NCBI GenBank assembly: GCA_002937585.1
Contig: PTKE01000011.1
Span: 1-46,144, forward strand
DNA from: Alphaproteobacteria bacterium MarineAlpha9_Bin6
GTDB lineage: Bacteria > Pseudomonadota > Alphaproteobacteria > UBA7887
Length of the DNA stretch: 46,144 bases
Direction: 5' to 3'
Within the stretch, counting starts at the first letter, position 1, and the number at the start of each line of letters is the position of its first letter. The position numbers and the translations under genes are program-made. Shown one piece after another: positions 1 to 7,749 of this stretch. A model generated the notes under the pieces. The model was given only the letters and a program-made list of their open reading frames with translations, did no database searches and had not been told where the DNA came from.

Positions 1-164
1 AACCATATGGTCGCAAATGCTGCCCCCACCCAGCCCGCTATCGCCAGTGTTTCACGCACAAATCCACGATAAAATGCAAATAACGCAGACAAAATTACCA
101 CCCCTACCACTATAAGATCGGGCAAGTTGGCGAGAACCCAGCTAACGTCGGAGTTGGTATTCAT
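1..164 (-). CDS. cvpA: CvpA family membrane protein, N-terminal part only (runs off the window)
   Basis: The reverse strand from 164 to the window edge is open and encodes about 54 residues. They contain a hydrophobic segment followed by the motif ALFAFYRGFVRE and then a second hydrophobic stretch, which is the typical start of CvpA (colicin V production) inner-membrane proteins. In alphaproteobacteria cvpA normally follows radA and precedes purF, and here it follows the radA stub, so the context agrees. I chose the ATG at 164. An in-frame ATG at 209 would add 15 residues that do not resemble the family and would overlap the radA stub. The physiological role of CvpA in this organism cannot be read from the sequence. 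Confidence 0.8.
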   Translation of the reverse strand, partial: MNTNSDVSWVLANLPDLIVVGVVILSALFAFYRGFVRETLAIAGWVGAAFATIW

Positions 165-177
165 GCCAATAGTCTGC

Positions 178-366
178 TCAACAGCGCCCTGAGACGCACT
201 TGAAGTCATCAATAATCATGCTACCAAAAATGGACACAGCCTGACGCGTCTCCTCAACAATTGTATTCCAACCACCACAATCGTCACAACAGCCGCCCCA
301 CTTGGCGTGCACGGCCCCACAATTTTGACAAACGTAATCGTTGGCAGGCCGCACCATCTTCATCAT
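178..366 (-). pseudogene. radA: radA remnant: N-terminal zinc finger only
   Basis: This 62-codon frame opens like RadA/Sms, the branch-migration ATPase of recombination: a C4 zinc finger (Cys-x2-Cys ... Cys-x2-Cys within residues 13-30) followed by GGWNTIVEE. A full RadA is about 450 residues. Here the RecA-like ATPase core with Walker A, the KNRFG motif and the Lon-like domain are all missing. The tail (RQAVSIFG and after) could be a relic of the RadA C terminus, which would make this an internal deletion, but I cannot confirm that. The position between mlaF and cvpA is the normal radA position. The stub cannot be a working RadA. An assembly deletion is the main alternative. Confidence 0.75.
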
Positions 367-388
367 TGCGCTTCGTAGCCGTTTCCAA

Positions 389-694
389 TCACTGGGCTGT
401 CACCTCCATCTTGAAGGGATCCTCGCCTTTGCCGCGGATAAACTGATCAACATAGTCGCTTCCGCTATCTTCGATTGCGTCGGTGGCCCCATTCCAGATG
501 ATCTTACCTCGATGAATCAGCGCTATACGGTCGGCTATCTTTTTAGCACTAACCATATCATGCGTAATCGAAAGCGTTGTTGCACCAAGCTGCCGCACGC
601 AATGCGATAATCCGTTAAATGAGAAAAGAAATATCCGACCTGTCGCAGAAACAAACACTAAAAACACTCGGCCAAGTAACGCGAGAAACGTCAT
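389..694 (-). pseudogene. mlaE'-'mlaF in-frame deletion fusion (lipid-transport ABC system remnant)
   Basis: This is an open frame of 101 residues. Residues 1-34 (LALLGR, GRIFLF, GLSHCVR) match the start of the MlaE permease of the Mla phospholipid transport system. From about residue 36 the protein reads LGATTLSITHDM, then KIADRIALIHRGKIIWNG, then YVDQFIRG, which is the C terminus of the partner ATPase MlaF (H-loop His in SITHD). The rest of MlaE and nearly all of MlaF, including Walker A, the signature motif and Walker B, is absent. The usual alphaproteobacterial order is alr-mlaE-mlaF-radA-cvpA, so a single deletion of roughly 1.4 kb explains the fusion. Both parents plausibly encode CVR at the join. 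A functional product is unlikely. Confidence 0.8.
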
Positions 695-697
695 TGA

Positions 698-1819
698 CTA
701 CTCCGCCCTATCCAAATAAATGCGCGGGATTCTGTCACTGATTCGCGTGAGCATTTCATACCCAATGGTGCCAGCCTCGCCAGCGACGTCGTCAAGCGCC
801 CGCCGACCACCAATCAAGTCCACGATCGCGCCGGGTTGTGCCAAATCTTCGGGAACCGTGGATACATCCAGGGTGATTGCGTCCATCGACACCCGGCCAA
901 TTACGGGAACACAGAAACTGCCTACATAGGCGCTAGCACGTCCGCCCAAAGAGCGGATGAAACCATCAGCGTAGCCGACCGGAACAGTCGCAATTCGAGC
1001 GGATTCTTTAACGCGATGTGCGGCACCATAGCCAACGGTCATAGGGCTGTCAACGCGACGCACTTGCATTATTTTTGCTTTTAAATTAAGGACTTCGGAC
1101 ATGCAATTGGCTTGGGAAGGTATCGGATTGATCCCGAAAAGTGCAGCACCGGCACGGACCAAATCAAAGTGAAAGTCTGACCCCAAAAAGATCCCAGACG
1201 AATTAGCTAAGCTGGCTGCAACGCCATTCCGGAAGTTAGGTCGTAAAACTTCAAGCACATTACTGAACCGGGCAAGTTGAATCCGATTTAACGGGTGTGG
1301 AACCTCTTCAGCACACGCAAGGTGACTCATTAAAAGGGATAGCGACAGATACTTGTAGGGTCCACTAGCCAAAACCCCAACGTCTTGAGTCGAAATACCG
1401 AGCCGGTTCATGCCAGTATCAACGTGAAGCGCTGCGGATACACTAGTTTTGTTAGCAACTTGCCCCTTGTCGTACCAACGTTCAATTTGGCCCATAGTGT
1501 TTAACACTGGGCGCAGCCGATGAATGAAAAAATCTTCAAGCTCCTTGCCCACAAGCCCATTGAGCACATAAATCGTAGCGTCTTCAACCGCTGCGCGAAG
1601 TGCTATTCCCTCATCCAGAGTGGCGACGAAATAGGTCTTACAACCAGCCTGCGCAAGTGTTGGAGCAATTCGACTAACACCCAGACCATAAGCATCAGCC
1701 TTTACAACGGCGCCCAGTTCGGCGTCCGGATCCAATCTCGCGTTGAGTTGCCAATAATTACGCCTAATTGCAGCGAGATCGATAGTAAGCTCTGCCCCCG
1801 CCCGGTCCAGACCACTCAT
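698..1819 (-). CDS. alr: alanine racemase
   Basis: Interconverts L- and D-alanine in the cytoplasm using pyridoxal phosphate and supplies D-Ala for peptidoglycan. The 373-residue length is typical. The PLP lysine lies in VVKADAYGLG (Lys40) and the second catalytic base in VGYGAAH (Tyr264). The N-terminal TIM barrel and C-terminal beta domain are both complete. The ATG overlaps the dnaB stop codon by one base, so the two genes are translationally coupled. Downstream, only 3 bp separate it from the mlaE'-'mlaF fusion. Confidence 0.96.
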   Translation of the reverse strand: MSGLDRAGAELTIDLAAIRRNYWQLNARLDPDAELGAVVKADAYGLGVSRIAPTLAQAGCKTYFVATLDEGIALRAAVEDATIYVLNGLVGKELEDFFIHRLRPVLNTMGQIERWYDKGQVANKTSVSAALHVDTGMNRLGISTQDVGVLASGPYKYLSLSLLMSHLACAEEVPHPLNRIQLARFSNVLEVLRPNFRNGVAASLANSSGIFLGSDFHFDLVRAGAALFGINPIPSQANCMSEVLNLKAKIMQVRRVDSPMTVGYGAAHRVKESARIATVPVGYADGFIRSLGGRASAYVGSFCVPVIGRVSMDAITLDVSTVPEDLAQPGAIVDLIGGRRALDDVAGEAGTIGYEMLTRISDRIPRIYLDRAE

Positions 1820-3321
1820 CAGTCCATTGAATCTGGCAAATGTGATGCAGCAGCGTAGGTGTGAAAGCGCGTAGTTTCTGGATTAAATCTCAGCCCGACT
1901 CGGCCGATCGGGCCGTGACGCTGCTTCGCTACAATCACATCGGCTAAGCCAGCAGCCTTCTCATAACGCTCCTGCCAACGACTATAGCGCTCGTTAAAAC
2001 GATCTCCGCTTTCGTCTGCACGTTGTTGAGGTTCACTCCGCTCAAGATAGTATTCCTCACGATAAATAAACATGACTACATCACTATCTTGCTCGATGGT
2101 CCCAGATTCCCGCAAGTCAGAAAGCTGTGGGCGCTTGTCTTCACGCAGTTCGACTGCGCGACTCAACTGTGACAGCGCAAGAACAGGCAGATCAAGTTCC
2201 TTAGCCAGCGCCTTGAGACCTTGCGTGATCTGGGAAATTTCCTGGACCCTATTTTCCGCCTTGTTCTGCGGCCGTAAAAGCTGGAGGTAATCCACCACTA
2301 CCAATGACAAACCCTGCGTGCGCTTTAATCGACGCGCGCGGGTACGAAGTTGCGGCACAGATAGCGCTGGAGTGTCATCAATAAAAAGAGGGACCCTACT
2401 CAGCTCCTGACCCGCACGCACCAGACCCACAAATTCATCGTCATCCTTGATTTTACCCCGGCGAATGTAATCGGATCGAATTCCTGATTCTTCTGCTAGG
2501 ATTCGCATCGCTAACTGTTCAGAAGACATTTCTAACGAAAAAAATCCCACCACTGCGCCCGCCTTTGAGTCGGCAACACGAGTGCGTGCAGCATTGAATG
2601 CTACGTTGGTGGCCAACGCGGTTTTCCCCATCGACGGACGCCCGGCGAGCACTATTAAATCCGACTTGTGCAACCCGCCCAGCAAATTGTCGAGATCGAC
2701 GAAATCTGTCGCGATCCCAGAAAGTTGACCATCACGTTTGTAGGCATGCTCAGCTACTTGAAGTGCGGCCTCAAGCGATTCACCAAAGGGTTGGAAACCA
2801 CCCTCCGGCGCACCAGTCTCAGCCATCTGATAAAGATCCCCCTCTGCAGCCTCAATTTGATCAATCGCCGTATCATCTATTGCCGGATCGTAACCCCTTT
2901 CCATAACCGCCTCACCAAGGCGAATAAGATCACGGCGAAGGCTCAGATCGACAATCACCCGACCATAGTCCTCCGAATGGACGAGACTTACAGCGCTTGA
3001 GACCAAACGTTCCAAGTAGTCAGCGCCGCCAATGTCGACCAACGCCTTGTCAGAAGCAAAATAGGCCTTAAGCGTAACCGGAGTGGCCACCTGCCCGCGC
3101 TGAATAAGCGCGCGCGCCGCCTCGTAAAGGCGTCCGTGCACCGGCACATAGAAGTGATCCGGCTCTAGGAAGGTCGAAACTTTATCGTAAGCATCGTTGT
3201 CGATTAGGAGAGCGCCAAGCAGAGCCTGCTCAGCATCGATATTTTGCGGCAGGGTCCGATATTCGCCCTCCTGATTTTGCCGCTCTTTCTGATATGCGAT
3301 CGTAGACGCAGCTGAATCCAT
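1819..3321 (-). CDS. dnaB: replicative DNA helicase
   Basis: Hexameric helicase that unwinds DNA ahead of the replication fork. The 500 residues comprise the N-terminal DnaB domain (about 24-130), a linker, and the RecA-like helicase domain with Walker A GRPSMGKTAL (about 227-236) and Walker B VVVDYLQLL. The motif LSQLSRAVE and the arginine-finger region near the C terminus are also present. Length and domain order are normal and no intein is present. The 158 bp upstream contain two DnaA-box-like 9-mers (listed separately). It lies downstream of the methyltransferase gene and directly upstream of alr, to which it is coupled by a one-base overlap. Confidence 0.97.
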   Translation of the reverse strand: MDSAASTIAYQKERQNQEGEYRTLPQNIDAEQALLGALLIDNDAYDKVSTFLEPDHFYVPVHGRLYEAARALIQRGQVATPVTLKAYFASDKALVDIGGADYLERLVSSAVSLVHSEDYGRVIVDLSLRRDLIRLGEAVMERGYDPAIDDTAIDQIEAAEGDLYQMAETGAPEGGFQPFGESLEAALQVAEHAYKRDGQLSGIATDFVDLDNLLGGLHKSDLIVLAGRPSMGKTALATNVAFNAARTRVADSKAGAVVGFFSLEMSSEQLAMRILAEESGIRSDYIRRGKIKDDDEFVGLVRAGQELSRVPLFIDDTPALSVPQLRTRARRLKRTQGLSLVVVDYLQLLRPQNKAENRVQEISQITQGLKALAKELDLPVLALSQLSRAVELREDKRPQLSDLRESGTIEQDSDVVMFIYREEYYLERSEPQQRADESGDRFNERYSRWQERYEKAAGLADVIVAKQRHGPIGRVGLRFNPETTRFHTYAAASHLPDSMD

Positions 3322-3367
3322 AGGCTGAGCTTAACTGTAGTTTGAACGCTGGTGAAGGCCAAGCAGC

Positions 3368-3395
3368 TGTGGATATTGGAGAAACACGGGGATAA
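3368..3395 (-). promoter_or_regulatory. pair of DnaA-box-like 9-mers upstream of dnaB
   Basis: On the reverse strand, ATATCCACA (3368-3376) is one mismatch from the DnaA box TTATCCACA, and TTATCCCCG (3387-3395) is two mismatches away. Both have the same orientation and lie 19 bp apart, 47-74 bp before the dnaB start. This is suggestive of DnaA control of dnaB only; the second box is weak. Confidence 0.25.
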
Positions 3396-3479
3396 GTCGC
3401 TACTGTCCGTTATTAGCTTCTGGCTCAACCCTACGGCAGGTTCTCTAGAAACACCTACAGCCCCGGGTGTCGAGCCAAA

Positions 3480-4718
3480 TCATCCAAAGCTTTTGGATAA
3501 GTCAGTACCTACATTCCGTTCTTCACGATGGTAATCGTTGATGTAGTCGCGGGTCAGTGGCACAGCATCTTGACTCTTAGCCAATTGAATCTGAAACACA
3601 ACCAAACCCAAATATCTGAAACAGACCTCGCTAGCAGCCAAATAGTACTCCCACATCCGACAAAACCGCTCGTCATGTAAATTAACGGCACGATCCCAAT
3701 TAGTCAGAAACTGAGCCCGCCAAGCCCGTAGTGTCTCAGCATAGTGCAAGCGCAGCACCTCGACATCCGTAATGTATAATCCAACGCTCTCAATGGCCGG
3801 AACTACCTCGGATAGCGCAGGTATATATCCACCTGGGAAAATATACTTCCGGATGAACGGATTGGTGACACCGGGCCCATCGGCGCGGCCGATTGTGTGT
3901 ACTAGCGCGACACCATCAGGTTTCAGTCGGTCATGGACCGCTCTAAAATAGGCATCATAATACGGCACACCAACATGCTCAAACATACCTACTGAAACAA
4001 TTCGGTCATACTCTCCATATTCCTGCCGATAGTCGCGAAGATGAAAGCGTACCTGTTCCCCAAGGCCTCGGTCCCGAGCCTGCCTCTCCGCAACCCTGTG
4101 CTGTTCGTCTGACAGAGTTAGACCCGTTACATCCACATGTTCGACTTCAGCGAGGTAGAAGGCCAAACCACCCCATCCCGAGCCAATGTCAAGCACCCTT
4201 TGCCCAGATTTAAGCAATAATTTGGCAGCAAGATGTTGTTTTTTGTGCAACTGGGACGTTTTTAGATCTTCTGTGGGGTCCATAAAATAGCTACACGAAT
4301 ACTGTCGGTCTGGATCAAGAAATAACTCGTACAACTCACCCGTGAGGTTGTAGTGATGTGCGGCATGCCGTCGAGCGAGCGCGACTGGGTTGTATTGCAT
4401 AAACCTCCGCGAAAGATATCCGACGCGCTCCCTTAGTCGCATCAAGCGGGAGGGACCCGCGGCAGCTAGGTTTTGCCCCATGAATTCTAGGAAATCGTAG
4501 AGCGATCCAGATTCTATGGTCAGATCACCCTCCATATAGGCCTCAGGAATGGCCAGAGCAGGATTAACTGCGATTCGAAGGTTAGTCGCTCGCCGGTGTA
4601 GTTTGATGGTGACGCTCGGTTTCTGATCGGGCCCGTACGCGTGAGAACGGCCGGCTGAGTCGATAATAACCAGCCGACCCCTAACGATCATGTGACGCAT
4701 CAGCGGCGAAAACAGCAA
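3480..4718 (-). CDS. cyclopropane-fatty-acid synthase family SAM-dependent methyltransferase
   Basis: A 412-residue member of the CFAS/mycolic acid methyltransferase family, which transfers a methylene from S-adenosylmethionine to unsaturated acyl chains of membrane lipids. SAM motif I is VLDIGSGWGG (175-184). Residues matching the E. coli Cfa active site can be seen: Cys142 in SCSYF, Glu247 and His248 in MFEHVG, His275 and Tyr326. The start is TTG at 4718, immediately preceded by a strong purine-rich ribosome site (GGGAGGGG), whereas the next ATG (4700) is too far away. The gene interrupts the otherwise standard rplI-dnaB neighbourhood. It has its own possible promoter upstream, so it may not belong to the ribosomal operon. 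Whether it makes cyclopropanes or another methyl-branched lipid is unknown. Confidence 0.85.
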   Translation of the reverse strand: MLFSPLMRHMIVRGRLVIIDSAGRSHAYGPDQKPSVTIKLHRRATNLRIAVNPALAIPEAYMEGDLTIESGSLYDFLEFMGQNLAAAGPSRLMRLRERVGYLSRRFMQYNPVALARRHAAHHYNLTGELYELFLDPDRQYSCSYFMDPTEDLKTSQLHKKQHLAAKLLLKSGQRVLDIGSGWGGLAFYLAEVEHVDVTGLTLSDEQHRVAERQARDRGLGEQVRFHLRDYRQEYGEYDRIVSVGMFEHVGVPYYDAYFRAVHDRLKPDGVALVHTIGRADGPGVTNPFIRKYIFPGGYIPALSEVVPAIESVGLYITDVEVLRLHYAETLRAWRAQFLTNWDRAVNLHDERFCRMWEYYLAASEVCFRYLGLVVFQIQLAKSQDAVPLTRDYINDYHREERNVGTDLSKSFG

Positions 4719-4746
4719 TGCCCCTCCCTTCCCCAGGTACCACCCG

Positions 4747-4777
4747 ATTATACGGGGGACGCGCGTTCTGAACTCAA
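4747..4777 (-). promoter_or_regulatory. candidate sigma-70-type promoter for the CFA-like gene
   Basis: Reading on the reverse strand, TTGAGT (4772-4777) and a perfect TATAAT (4747-4752) are separated by 19 bp, about 29 bp upstream of the TTG start. The -10 is consensus but the spacer is slightly long. Confidence 0.4.
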
Positions 4778-4811
4778 ACCTTCACAAAAAATCTTTGAGA
4801 TCCTGGACATC

Positions 4812-5477
4812 TTAGGAATCTTCAGCAACAACATCAATTGGTGCGGATGACTCAATGGCTGACGCCTCATCCGCCAAAACTTTACCCGTACCAGCAACTG
4901 CTAACGCTTCTCCAGCCAGTAATTCATTTGCGGGGGCTTGCTCAAGGATTTCCTCAATGTCCGCTGTCTGTTTCATCCCATCCCCTGCTTCTGAGGTCAC
5001 TTTCACACTCGCTGCTTGAAGTTTGGCCTCCTCCTCAGATCGTGCAACATTGACTGTGATTTCAACCGGCACCTCGGCGTGAAGTCGCACTTGCGCTTGA
5101 TAGAGCCCCAGAGACTTAATTACAGTGTTGATTCTTACCTGACGGCGATCGATAGGATAGCCGGACACAGATACTGCTACCGCAATATCACGAGCACTTA
5201 CTGAACCGTATAGCTGACCACTTTCGCCAGCCTGTCGAACCATCACCAACTCGAGGCCTGACATCTGCTCCGCCAAAGTAGCGGCGCCCTCGCGTTTGGA
5301 TTGACTATCTTTCTCTATTTTCGCACGTTCCGTCTTAAAATACGCGTGTGCTTCCTCAGTAGCTCGGAGCGCCTTCTTTTGAGGCAACAAATAATTTCGA
5401 GCATAGCCATCCTTAACATGAACGACATCACCCAACTGACCAAGTTTTTCTATCCGCTCAAGCAGTATTATTTCCAT
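4812..5477 (-). CDS. rplI: 50S ribosomal protein L9, with long acidic C-terminal extension
   Basis: Residues 1-150 are a complete L9: the N-terminal rRNA-binding domain (MEIILLERIEKLGQLGDVVHVKDGYARNYLLP region), the long connecting helix, and the C-terminal domain ending VPVEITVNV. Family members are usually about 150-190 residues. This one has 221, the extra 70 or so being rich in Ala, Glu and Ser (KVLADEASAIESSAP). A ribosome site AAGAGG lies 8-9 bases before the ATG. It sits at the end of the rpsF-rpsR-DUF2232-rplI operon. Acidic L9 tails are common in alphaproteobacteria; this one is on the long side. Confidence 0.96.
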   Translation of the reverse strand: MEIILLERIEKLGQLGDVVHVKDGYARNYLLPQKKALRATEEAHAYFKTERAKIEKDSQSKREGAATLAEQMSGLELVMVRQAGESGQLYGSVSARDIAVAVSVSGYPIDRRQVRINTVIKSLGLYQAQVRLHAEVPVEITVNVARSEEEAKLQAASVKVTSEAGDGMKQTADIEEILEQAPANELLAGEALAVAGTGKVLADEASAIESSAPIDVVAEDS

Positions 5478-5512
5478 CTATCTGACCTCTTAAACAATTA
5501 ACCGGCACGTCA

Positions 5513-6427
5513 CTAAATTGCACGGTGTCGCCGAAAATGCACCCACTGATCAGCCACACCGAGCCCCACAACCAATAAAATTGGCCACTGCAAAACAACT
5601 ATCAAAAGATAAAACGCAACCAAAATCAAATTAGAGGATGCACTCCGACGGGACCATTGATGAACGACTCCAACTCCTTGAAAGAAATATGGCGTCATCA
5701 GAATCATTACCATCGAACCGCCCGCAAAAGCGAGCACACCTTCCCCCCAAAACGCCAACAAAGCCGACATACCCAACATATAACTAAGCCACGTTGGCAA
5801 GTTGATCTCTCCAAACGTGGGGCTAGGCCGCAGATTACGCCCAGAGCGAGACAGCAGCCATTGTGCCAACGCCCCGTTCAGCACTATCATGATAACCCAG
5901 GAAACACCCATGAGGCCCGGCACGATGAAAAGATAACTGCCCAGACTCTCAGATGTGCTCTGAGCAACTTCAGTACCCAAAACTGACAGCAACTCAGTTA
6001 GGGATCGTTCGATGACGCCGGCTAAACCACCATCTTGGTTAGAAAACCAGATCACCCCTAGCGCAAAAATCATCAACACATAAATAGTTGCTTCGGCGAG
6101 CAGTCGTCCTGGCGGATACCACTCCCGTTCGCGTCCTTTTACCGGCCGGTTAAGCAGGGCCCGACGTGTAACCAACAATGTGGGGCCGATATAACCAATA
6201 AAAAACACCAATCCTAGAGTTGCATCTGTGACCACAGCGATGACCAGAGCGACACCACTCGACACCAGTGCCGGCACAAATCCCAAGCTTAATCCAACCA
6301 AAAACAAAGGTAGTTGGGTTAGGTATTGGAGCAATATAAAAGCTGGCCCACCCATGACCGACAAATAAAGGCCACCTGTCAAAAGTCCTGCAACCGTCGC
6401 AATTGTGAGGACCAATTGTATTGGCAT
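5513..6427 (-). CDS. DUF2232 multi-pass membrane protein
   Basis: A 304-residue hydrophobic protein with around seven or eight membrane segments, the first beginning at residue 3. Its content and its position between rpsR and rplI match the DUF2232 (YybS-like) family, which is found at exactly this place in many alphaproteobacteria. The function of the family is not established. The ATG at 6427 has AGGGG upstream. It is encoded on the same strand as, and close behind, rpsR (41 bp), so it is very likely cotranscribed. Confidence 0.85.
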   Translation of the reverse strand: MPIQLVLTIATVAGLLTGGLYLSVMGGPAFILLQYLTQLPLFLVGLSLGFVPALVSSGVALVIAVVTDATLGLVFFIGYIGPTLLVTRRALLNRPVKGREREWYPPGRLLAEATIYVLMIFALGVIWFSNQDGGLAGVIERSLTELLSVLGTEVAQSTSESLGSYLFIVPGLMGVSWVIMIVLNGALAQWLLSRSGRNLRPSPTFGEINLPTWLSYMLGMSALLAFWGEGVLAFAGGSMVMILMTPYFFQGVGVVHQWSRRSASSNLILVAFYLLIVVLQWPILLVVGLGVADQWVHFRRHRAI

Positions 6428-6468
6428 GTCAGTCCCCTACGTATTAGTAGCAGCAGTGGTGGTGGCCG

Positions 6469-6732
6469 CTACTTCAGAAGATATGGCACCAATGCAAGAA
6501 AGCGTGCGCGTTTGATCGCCCTCGAAAGTTGTCGCTGTTTCTTCGCCGACACGGCAGTGATACGGCTAGGCACAATCTTGCCTCGCTCGGAAATAAAGCG
6601 CTGAAGGAGCTTCACGTCTTTATAGTCAATCTTTGGTGCATTTGGTCCGGAAAATGGACACGATTTTTGGCGTCGAAAAAAAGGTCGACGGGGGAAAGAA
6701 GAAGCGCCCGCAGAGCCCGTCCCATTTCTCAT
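6469..6732 (-). CDS. rpsR: 30S ribosomal protein S18
   Basis: An 87-residue small-subunit protein that binds the platform of the 30S next to S6. The core [34 protein letters not shown] (residues 25-58) and the basic C terminus [23 protein letters not shown] are characteristic. The start overlaps the rpsF stop by 4 bp (ATGA), which couples translation of these two partner proteins. Confidence 0.97.
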   Translation of the reverse strand: MRNGTGSAGASSFPRRPFFRRQKSCPFSGPNAPKIDYKDVKLLQRFISERGKIVPSRITAVSAKKQRQLSRAIKRARFLALVPYLLK

Positions 6733-7469
6733 TCGACGTTCTCCTGTGCCGTTTCAGCCAAAACTTTATCGGCTTTTGACTCATTCACAGTGGGTGCAAC
6801 CGTTGGCTCATCGTCAGCGCCATCAGGCTTAACATTTTCAGCCAAAACTTTATCGGCTTTTGCCTCATCTACGGTGGATGCAGCCACCGGCCCATCGCCA
6901 TCACGCTTAACATCCGACTTAACATTTTCAGCCAAAACTTTATCGGCTTTTACCTCATCTACGGTGGATGCAGCCACCGGCCCATCGCCATCACTCTTAA
7001 CATCCGACTTAACATTTTCAGCCAAAACTTTATCGGCTTTTACCTTATCTACGGTGGATGCAGCCACTGGCCCACCGCCATCACGCTTAACATCCGAACC
7101 GCCATGTCGGCCGCCTGCGTCTCGTCGCGAGCGTTCCTCTCGCGCAGTACGACTTTGCATAATTATTGATGGGCTTTCGTCGAGAGATTCCATGCGTATG
7201 GTGAGATAGCGAAGAACATCCTCGTTGAGACGCATGTTGCGCTCCATTTCCGATACAGCATCGGATGGTGCATCTATATGGAGCATAGTGTAGTGACCCT
7301 TACGGTTCTTTTTTATGCGGTAGGCTAAAGTCCGCAATCCCCAATACTCACATCGCGCAACCGAACCGCCAGACTCGGTCACGATATCACTAAACCGTTC
7401 CGCCAATCCCTCCGCCTCCTGAGCCGGAATGTCTTGGCGAGCGATAAACACAGTTTCATAGAGCGGCAT
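6729..7469 (-). CDS. rpsF: 30S ribosomal protein S6, with a tandem-repeat C-terminal tail
   Basis: Residues 1-100 or so are a normal S6 ([36 protein letters not shown], then [17 protein letters not shown]). S6 pairs with S18 on the 30S platform. I place the start at ATG 7469, not at an upstream start 16 codons earlier, because AAGGAG lies 8 bases before it and the family begins MPLYE. The protein is 246 residues against a usual 100-160. The excess is four copies of a roughly 30-residue unit with the core KADKVLAEN, preceded by [13 protein letters not shown]. The repeat is charged, probably disordered, and in frame throughout. The stop codon overlaps the rpsR start. Confidence 0.96.
   Translation of the reverse strand: MPLYETVFIARQDIPAQEAEGLAERFSDIVTESGGSVARCEYWGLRTLAYRIKKNRKGHYTMLHIDAPSDAVSEMERNMRLNEDVLRYLTIRMESLDESPSIIMQSRTAREERSRRDAGGRHGGSDVKRDGGGPVAASTVDKVKADKVLAENVKSDVKSDGDGPVAASTVDEVKADKVLAENVKSDVKRDGDGPVAASTVDEAKADKVLAENVKPDGADDEPTVAPTVNESKADKVLAETAQENVE
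6757..7110 (-). repeat. in-frame 90-bp tandem repeat in the rpsF 3' end
   Basis: A conserved core (GCCAAAACTTTATCGGCTTT on the + strand) recurs at 6757, 6841, 6931 and 7021, giving spacings of 84, 90 and 90 bp. The three copies nearest the S6 core (6841-7110) are almost identical, while the copy nearest the stop codon is diverged. Every spacing is a multiple of three, so copy-number change would leave the reading frame of rpsF and the coupled rpsR intact. Confidence 0.9.
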
Positions 7470-7749
7470 TCCCGGCTCCTTGAAGTCTTTTTGCTCTAAT
7501 GTGGAACAACGGCCCACCCGGTTAAGTCACGCGTAACCGACTTACTGACGCGGGCCAGCTCGGACCACCGGGCCGGAGCGCAACCAACAGTGGCGGCGCA
7601 CTATAGCGAAATCTCGGCTTGGTGCAAGCAAATGGAGCACAATCCGCTCTGCTACGCCAAGTCAGCGCTTGACACCTAAAACCACAAGGGGCAATCCCTC
7701 GATAACAAACGCCGGCAAAAGTTATCACATCGGACAAGGAGCAACACGA
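7470..7749. other. divergent rpsF / fabD intergenic region
   Basis: A 280-bp spacer between two outward-reading operons that must hold both promoters. On the + strand a perfect TTGACA (7669-7674) could be a -35 for fabD, but the hexamer 17 bp downstream is poor. I do not see a convincing promoter for rpsF. Reverse-strand open reading in this interval lacks any recognisable protein similarity or ribosome site, and I regard it as non-coding. Confidence 0.5.

Noticed and set aside
6529-7209. Long rightward open frame of 226 codons with repeated SAKTLSAF units
   Set aside because: It is the complement of the rpsR/rpsF genes; the repeats mirror the S6 tail, and there is no ribosome site or independent similarity.
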